Virus record (IMG/VR): IMGVR_UViG_3300017763_000089
Coordinates: 1-33,156 of that record
Origin: a virus
Strand: one strand, 5' to 3'
Length of the DNA: 33,156 nucleotides
Positions 27,640 through 33,156 of the stretch are shown here, piece after piece. Positions within the stretch are counted from its first letter, which is position 1; each line of letters opens with the position of its first letter. The notes under the pieces are model-generated. The model ran no database searches, was not told where the DNA came from, and saw nothing but the letters and a program-made list of their open reading frames with translations. The position numbers and the translations under genes are program-made.

Positions 27640-28749
27640 TTAGTTTCGTGTTTTAATTCGCAATTTCATATCATCTGAGCTATCGCCCAACACTCTAACA
27701 GTAATACCATCTTTAGTAGTCGAATGTGACTTTCTAGATGTATTAATATTTTTCGCATCAGCAACTGAAGCTTTTATAGCATCAGCTTTTCCTTGCTCAT
27801 AAAAATGATTTGCAATTGCATCAGGATTCATTGCAGTAAATAAACCTTTGTGATAACCCTCAGCGTTCTCCATTAATCCATCTTTATTCAAAAACTTTTC
27901 GATAAAGTTATTAATGTCTTTTTGTTGTGTCTTCACTTGGTCTGCATTACTAACATTGTACGTAACCTGTTTGTCACCAACTTTAAATTCAAAACCTTTG
28001 AAATCGTTGTTAAAAACCTTATCGGTTTTATTTAAGAATGTATCAGACTGCTGTCGAACAATTTTAGTGTTCTCTTCCTGTTCTGCATTGTAACTATTGT
28101 AGAAATCTACGGCTTGTTGTTGCTCTTCATTGAGTTTATTACTAGCTTTAATTTCTTCGTAGTATTTAGACTTTTGCCCGTCTAAATAGGCTTTAGCCTC
28201 GGCAACTTGCTCTTTTAAGGCTATTTTCTTTTTTCTTATCTCTCTTTCATCTGCATTATCTTCATCATAAGAGTAAGTATCTTCTAATAAGAAGTTTATT
28301 TCTTCATCGTTTAAATGAGGTTTTGTTTTTTTATAGTAATCATGTAACACCTCAGCGTCATCTAACTCTTCTACGTCAGTGTTTAAATTTACATAATCTT
28401 CAAGCGTTCCACCAGTTTCTTTCATAAACTCTTTAAGTTTAATAAGATCGTCTGGTAAATCAACTTCTATAACCTCTTCCTGTGCTTGGGTTTCCTGTTG
28501 TACTTCTTCTTGTTCTTGTGGGGCATTGGCATCTTCATCGACTCCAACCACTCCCTCGTTGTCAGTATTGTCTTCTGCAACTTCTGTTGTTTCTGTGGTT
28601 TCATCTTCTATTGGGTTTTCTACTGGTATTGATAAGTCTACTTTGTAATCACCATCTTCATTTATAGAGACGGGTGATTGTACTGTCTCTTCAACTGATT
28701 GTTCAGTTGCTTGTGTAGTTTCTTCAACTACGTCTTTGTTTTCTTCCAT
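27640..28749 (-). CDS. Putative scaffolding protein, acidic N-terminus
   Basis: This is a 369-residue protein. The first 100 or so residues are extremely acidic and rich in Glu, Gln and Thr (for example VEETTQATEQSVEETVQ and EEVQQETQAQEEV), so they are probably disordered. The middle is helical with charged coils (EIRKKKIALKEQVAEAKAYL), and the C-terminus becomes basic (RKSHSTT, MKLRIKTRN), a common arrangement in scaffolds whose basic tail binds the capsid shell. It lies directly between the portal and major capsid genes, the usual place for a scaffold. No protease motif is visible. The assignment is from position and composition. Confidence 0.75.
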   Translation of the reverse strand: MEENKDVVEETTQATEQSVEETVQSPVSINEDGDYKVDLSIPVENPIEDETTETTEVAEDNTDNEGVVGVDEDANAPQEQEEVQQETQAQEEVIEVDLPDDLIKLKEFMKETGGTLEDYVNLNTDVEELDDAEVLHDYYKKTKPHLNDEEINFLLEDTYSYDEDNADEREIRKKKIALKEQVAEAKAYLDGQKSKYYEEIKASNKLNEEQQQAVDFYNSYNAEQEENTKIVRQQSDTFLNKTDKVFNNDFKGFEFKVGDKQVTYNVSNADQVKTQQKDINNFIEKFLNKDGLMENAEGYHKGLFTAMNPDAIANHFYEQGKADAIKASVADAKNINTSRKSHSTTKDGITVRVLGDSSDDMKLRIKTRN

Positions 28750-28773
28750 GATATAATATTATTAAATAATTAG

Positions 28774-31113
28774 TTAAACATCCATATCCAACCCTTGACC
28801 CATCACATCATTACCTGATGACTCAAACTTTGGTTCAGACTTTTTTTCTTCTCTTTTATCTTTGCGATCTTCTTGTTCTGCTTTTGAAGTCATTTCCATA
28901 CGCTTCAGTTTAGTGTTAATTTCAAACTCATGATCCATTAACTCTTTCTTTAGTTGAGCTTCTTTTTTCATAAACTCCATTTGTAGTTTATTCTTTTCAG
29001 TTTCTAATAGTATTTGATTATCAGTCTTTGCTTTTTCCTTTTGCATATCACCTTGAGTTTTAGCTTGTGCTGACTGTACATTAGACTGGGTTTGTGCTTG
29101 TTGTTGTTGTTGTTGTAATTCTTTATCTTTATCTGCTTTCTTTTTTCTACGTAACTTAAGCAGTTGGTTTGCCATCTTAAGATTTTTAATTTCTCTTAAA
29201 TCTATAGCATCGTCAAGCTCTATTAGCTTTTGCTGTAATGCCATTTGTATGTTATTCTCAAGTATTTGTTTTTCTTCTTCATCTGGCATTAATTCTATAA
29301 ATATACCAAAGTCATATAAGTGTAACTCTTTCATTTCATCTAGCGTAGCTACGTTATGAGCTCCTATAGATTGTATAAACGCATCTTTAGTTGGTGAGTA
29401 CTCTAGTATATCAGATATTCTAAGTGATATTTGCTCTGCAGCCTCTACAGTTAAAAATAACGATGCGTCTAGTACATGTCTTGTTGCTACATTTGAATTT
29501 GCAGCTGCTAGTTTTTGTATACCAACTAATGACCTAGAGTCTGGTGTTGAAGCATCTCTAGCTTCGTTCAAACCAGTCACATCTCTAATCATTTGTAAGT
29601 AATAATTATAGTTACCTATAAGTGCTTGTAATTTACCACCTGCACCAGCTCCATTTGATATTTCTTGCACCGGTATTTTACCTGGGTTGCTATCACCATC
29701 TTGCGTAAATGATCTACCAATAACAGAACCTGTTTGAAAGAACATATTTAAAGCTTCTTGTGGATTATAGTTTGTGCCATTACCTAAATCAACTTCAGCT
29801 AAACCATCGATGTCTAAATAAACACCGTCTGGCACCATACGTGATAACACTTGTTGTATTTTTAGATGTGTAAGTTGTATCATGTCGGCAAAACCAGTTA
29901 TTCTACTAACTAGACTTTCTATTCTACCTTTATACATTTTAGGAGCAACTAAAGAGTAGTTCATTTTAACCTTGTTAAAATTACTTTTATCTCTCATCAT
30001 GTTATCAGCTTTTTGCCATTTTAACATAATGTCAGTTCCTAATATTTTTGCTCCTTCAAATAATACTTCTGAAGCTTTATGCATTCTAACGTAATCTACT
30101 TGTTTTTCTTTAGGTGGATTAAATCTATCTGTTTTAGGTATTGCTTTTTCTCCACCACTAGCAGTTTTCTTTATTTTATAAACATTATTCATATATGTTT
30201 TATAGTTAAAATATAAAACAGATATTTTATTTCTATCTTTGTTGTGTTGGTCAACTCTATTGTGAGATAAACCATTGTATTTTTTATCTATGTCTTCAAG
30301 ATCAGCCGGTGATAAGTTTGGAAACTCTTTTACAAGCTCGTTTATAGGTACGTATTTAACTTCACCTATATAGTATATATCTTCAAAATAAGGTGAATCA
30401 CTATGAGAATAAACTAAATCAGCTGGATCTACATATTGTACTTTTGCTCCTTCACTCCAATCAAAAGTAGTTTTAACAGCACCCATACCTAGCACTGTCA
30501 AATCTTCTAAACATCTTCTTCGTATTAGATCGTATTTAGAACCTTGCAATAAAACGTTCACAGCTTGTTCATTTGCTAACTCAACCTCTTGCTTGTAAGT
30601 TAACTGCATATGTAACCTTAACTCTTCCATTGTTTCTGGAAGTTGCTCTGGATCGTTTTCGTAAAGATCCATATTAAAATCTTGTTTAGCTTGGTTGTTA
30701 AAGTCTCTATTTCGCATATCTTTCAACATGCTTTCCATGTAGTCAGTTCTTTTAGCTACACCATACTGATCTTGCGAGTATGCTTTAATATCAAAATTTC
30801 TACCAGCCATACCGTTTACAACTATATCAACAAACTTAGGTATAATTGGTACTGGTGTCCAATCTAAATTAAGATAAGACAAATCACCATTTATAGATAA
30901 CTCATCTTTATATTTTTGTATTGATTGTTCACCCCTCGCGTATAATCTAAGATTATGAAACTTTCTTTGCGTTTTAGAATATCGATTTGAAGCAGGACCA
31001 TCAAACCATTCTAGTTCGATAGCTCTCGCTACTTTTAACCCATACTCATTAGTGATCTTTTCTAAATCACTAACAACTTGAGAAGGAAATTCTTTATGTA
31101 GAGAATCTGCCAT
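28774..31113 (-). CDS. Portal protein
   Basis: This 779-residue protein is encoded directly after the terminase; the ATG is one base beyond the terminase TAA. The N-terminal half (ARGEQSIQKYKDEL, NLDWTPVPIIPKFVDIVVNG and MAGRNFDI) and a central region with VSRITGFADMIQLTHLKIQQ match the style of large portals from Bacteroidota podoviruses. The C-terminal 130 residues are a long Gln/Lys/Glu-rich coiled coil with a run of six glutamines encoded by (CAA)6. They could reach into the capsid or bind the scaffold. The size is typical of crAss-like portals, larger than most siphovirus ones. It forms the dodecameric DNA channel at one capsid vertex in known relatives. Confidence 0.82.
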   Translation of the reverse strand: MADSLHKEFPSQVVSDLEKITNEYGLKVARAIELEWFDGPASNRYSKTQRKFHNLRLYARGEQSIQKYKDELSINGDLSYLNLDWTPVPIIPKFVDIVVNGMAGRNFDIKAYSQDQYGVAKRTDYMESMLKDMRNRDFNNQAKQDFNMDLYENDPEQLPETMEELRLHMQLTYKQEVELANEQAVNVLLQGSKYDLIRRRCLEDLTVLGMGAVKTTFDWSEGAKVQYVDPADLVYSHSDSPYFEDIYYIGEVKYVPINELVKEFPNLSPADLEDIDKKYNGLSHNRVDQHNKDRNKISVLYFNYKTYMNNVYKIKKTASGGEKAIPKTDRFNPPKEKQVDYVRMHKASEVLFEGAKILGTDIMLKWQKADNMMRDKSNFNKVKMNYSLVAPKMYKGRIESLVSRITGFADMIQLTHLKIQQVLSRMVPDGVYLDIDGLAEVDLGNGTNYNPQEALNMFFQTGSVIGRSFTQDGDSNPGKIPVQEISNGAGAGGKLQALIGNYNYYLQMIRDVTGLNEARDASTPDSRSLVGIQKLAAANSNVATRHVLDASLFLTVEAAEQISLRISDILEYSPTKDAFIQSIGAHNVATLDEMKELHLYDFGIFIELMPDEEEKQILENNIQMALQQKLIELDDAIDLREIKNLKMANQLLKLRRKKKADKDKELQQQQQQAQTQSNVQSAQAKTQGDMQKEKAKTDNQILLETEKNKLQMEFMKKEAQLKKELMDHEFEINTKLKRMEMTSKAEQEDRKDKREEKKSEPKFESSGNDVMGQGLDMDV
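29098..29115. repeat. Trinucleotide run (TTG)6 inside the portal gene
   Basis: Six perfect TTG units on the plus strand encode six glutamines in the portal's C-terminal coil. Such a run can change length by slippage, which would lengthen or shorten the coil without a frameshift. Confidence 0.9.
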
Positions 31114-31114
31114 G

Positions 31115-33156
31115 TTATTGTTTAATTATTTTTGAATTTATTCCTTTGTTGCTATACTTAGCAATGTTTATGTTTATTGGTGCTTTTTTAATATGTGGGT
31201 TGGGTTTGTACAAATGTCTATTACAAGCCATTATTGCTAACCCGCTACTAATCGTTGCATCATACTTAGTTCTTTTATTTATATCAAAACCAGCCCAATC
31301 ATTTAAAGTTCTATTAAAATACATATTTCCGTAACCATCTTTCGTTTGCCCAACCTTTTCTTGTATATACATCTCAATAGCAGCTGCGTGAGCTTGTTTA
31401 ATATCTTCACTTGAGTTTGGTATACCACCTATTTCTTTTTCAGCCGTAGACAATTTATTCCACACTTTGTCAGGTCTATTCATACTAAAACCTCTATAAC
31501 CACGTCTTCTTAAATGATACAATAGACGAGGTTTGTTGTTCTCTGCTAACATTGGCATTCCGTAGTAAATTAAAGCCATTAGAACGTCCTCAAAGAATAT
31601 CTCAGCTGTTTGTGGTCTAGCTATATATTCTAAAAAAAACTGAGCTGGCGGCGCATCTTCCATTGAAAACTTAGTTAATCCGTGTAAAGCACCTTTGGAA
31701 CCTTTACCATCTACAGTTCCTGATATGTCATAACTATCACAACCAAAAGCTCCCATGTGTTCATTACCGGGATAACGTATACCATTTTTTACTATAACGT
31801 TATTTTGCAAGTTTACTGGTGGTACCCAAGTTACTCTAAACCTACCTTTTTGATCTGGGTAAAACATTACTCTTGAATCTTTAACGCCATTAATCCATTG
31901 AAAATTACCTTGTGTTATACCTAAATTTCTACCTAACTCTTCGTTGTAATCTATTTGTTCATATAATTTAACTAAGTTAAATATACTGTTATTCGCCTCA
32001 TCTCTAAACGCGTGCTCAGTAGTTCTTGGAAACTGCCTGTAAAATTCATTTAACGCGTCTTGATCTTGTTTTAAACCATCAGCTTCGTTTTGCCAGTTTT
32101 CTACAACCCCTATATCTATTAACTCTCCGTCTGGGGCGAAGACATCATTATCTGGCGTATCAAATACAGGACGTCCGTATTCGTCAATAAATCCTTCGTA
32201 GTTCCATTCCATTGGGATAAAGAGAGAATATAAACCAGACTTTGTTTGTCCATTCCTATTTCTTTGAGTAACGTCTGATGCATTGTATAGTTTTTTAAAG
32301 TTATCACCTCCTTTATCTAATGCGTTTGATGTTGAACCCATCATGCATTTTCCAATAATCCTACTACCTAACCTTAAACATGTTTTTGTTACTCGCCAAT
32401 TATTTAATATGTTATCAGGTCTTTCCCACTTACCACTTTCATCATGTACTAGTAACTTTAGTTTTTCACCATCATAACTATTGTCACCTGTATTCTTCCA
32501 GTCTATAGTTGTATCTAGACCTTTTATATCTTCTAGCTTTTCATTTTCCGTAATCTTTTTTCTAGTAAACTTACTAGCAGGTACTCTGTACGCAAGTTCA
32601 GACTTCGGTCGATCCATACCATCTTGAATAGGTTTGAAAAAGAAAGGATAGTTTATTGATATAGGTACAACTTTATCTGTAAACATTTTCTTAGCATCAG
32701 CACCTGTTTTAGATAGTATACCAAACCTTGCATCGCTTGATATTGTAGCTTGGTTAACTGTTTCAGCTGACGACATAAAAGAAAAACCAGATCGTCTGTT
32801 TTTAAGGTAACACATACCATAACATCTTTTATCTGCCTTGCAAGCTTCCCAGAATATATAGAACAATCTGTTTGCTTCTCTAAAGTCTGGTGCACCTACG
32901 TCAATTTTACTCCACTGCAAATACATATAGTGTGTACCTGTTATGTATGTTGCTTTTCCTTTATTGTCAAACCAAAAACCCTCATCTCTACGTTTAAACT
33001 CTTCATCTATATAGTCAAACCAATCAGCTTTTTTTTCTTCAGGATAACTACGCCAATCAAATATGTTTTTAAGTCTACCTAATTCTTTCGGATATTCAAA
33101 CTGTTTCCACTTTTTTTCTTTGTTGCTATACACACTGCGCTCTTTCGGTAATGCTA
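31115..33156 (-). CDS. terL: Terminase large subunit, 5' end beyond window
   Basis: This protein packages DNA through an ATPase motor and a nuclease. Numbering from a GTG at 33131-33133 gives 672 residues, but the frame stays open to the window edge with ALPKERS upstream, so the true start is probably outside. A Walker A-like loop is K111-N-R-R-S-G-F-S118, the usual terminase deviation. Walker B is KLLVHDE with D231-E232, and a coupling segment GSTSN follows near 266-270. The nuclease half contains CDSYD with D466 and D469 and a conserved block FFEDVLMALIYYGMPMLAEN. It is followed by the portal after one base. The motifs support the call strongly; the closest family resembles crAss-like terminases. 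Confidence 0.9.
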   Translation of the reverse strand, partial: ALPKERSVYSNKEKKWKQFEYPKELGRLKNIFDWRSYPEEKKADWFDYIDEEFKRRDEGFWFDNKGKATYITGTHYMYLQWSKIDVGAPDFREANRLFYIFWEACKADKRCYGMCYLKNRRSGFSFMSSAETVNQATISSDARFGILSKTGADAKKMFTDKVVPISINYPFFFKPIQDGMDRPKSELAYRVPASKFTRKKITENEKLEDIKGLDTTIDWKNTGDNSYDGEKLKLLVHDESGKWERPDNILNNWRVTKTCLRLGSRIIGKCMMGSTSNALDKGGDNFKKLYNASDVTQRNRNGQTKSGLYSLFIPMEWNYEGFIDEYGRPVFDTPDNDVFAPDGELIDIGVVENWQNEADGLKQDQDALNEFYRQFPRTTEHAFRDEANNSIFNLVKLYEQIDYNEELGRNLGITQGNFQWINGVKDSRVMFYPDQKGRFRVTWVPPVNLQNNVIVKNGIRYPGNEHMGAFGCDSYDISGTVDGKGSKGALHGLTKFSMEDAPPAQFFLEYIARPQTAEIFFEDVLMALIYYGMPMLAENNKPRLLYHLRRRGYRGFSMNRPDKVWNKLSTAEKEIGGIPNSSEDIKQAHAAAIEMYIQEKVGQTKDGYGNMYFNRTLNDWAGFDINKRTKYDATISSGLAIMACNRHLYKPNPHIKKAPININIAKYSNKGINSKIIKQ

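Noticed and set aside
1-33156. Stop-codon reassignment, as in some crAss-like phages
   Set aside because: All genes read through without internal stops in the standard code and end in TAA (one TGA), so no recoding is needed here.
1-33156. tRNA genes, CRISPR arrays, insertion sequences, integrase or attachment sites
   Set aside because: Nearly all of the DNA is covered by dense coding on one strand; no cloverleaf, regular spaced repeats, transposase or direct repeats at gene borders were seen.

Overview
The window is one contiguous late (structural) module of a tailed double-stranded DNA phage, read entirely on the minus strand. The DNA is AT-rich, there is almost no intergenic space, nearly all stop codons are TAA (one TGA), and starts are preceded by A/T-rich sequence rather than Shine-Dalgarno motifs. 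Two signal peptides have a Bacteroidetes-type lipoprotein look, one of them with a charged export-like motif after the cysteine. Together with the protein styles this suggests a phage of a (probably marine) Bacteroidota/Flavobacteriia host. The neck proteins (a P22 gp4-like adaptor and a stabilisation-type protein with a conserved N-terminal style) resemble those of crAss-like podoviruses and related marine phages. That assignment is from memory of family patterns, not from a search.

Layout, in transcription order from the right edge: large terminase (5' end cut by the window edge, 31115-33156), portal (28774-31113), acidic scaffold-like protein (27640-28749), major capsid protein (26160-27614), then a strong intrinsic terminator with a UUCG tetraloop (26102-26145). 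Next come an unassigned virion-associated protein (25258-26082), a leader hairpin (25219-25247), two neck/adaptor proteins (24387-25199 and 23385-24380), and a 2474-residue stabilisation-type tail protein with a long adhesin-like C-terminal extension (15952-23376). A small conserved structural protein (15609-15950) and a cupin-fold protein (15115-15567) follow.

Three adjacent genes (14440-15111, 13245-14429, 3912-13238) look like an internal-virion/ejection set, in the order small glutamine/alanine-rich, medium with an EF-hand, and giant. The giant protein (3108 residues) carries an HExxH metallopeptidase-like motif, a complete set of HAD phosphatase motifs and a C-terminal Cys3-His tail. I infer that it is packaged and delivered into the host with the DNA.

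The left end (1-3881) is a run of six small genes rather than virion structure: a lipoprotein that looks like an outer-membrane beta-barrel, a one-pass membrane protein with a coiled coil, a secreted thioredoxin-fold protein lacking both active-site cysteines, a basic cysteine-containing protein, a lipoprotein with a surface-export-like signal, and a secreted repeat protein running off the window. Five of the six are predicted to enter or cross the membrane. No recognisable endolysin, integrase, polymerase, tRNA or CRISPR array is present. This envelope-directed cassette and the enzyme-loaded giant protein are the most unusual parts of the window.
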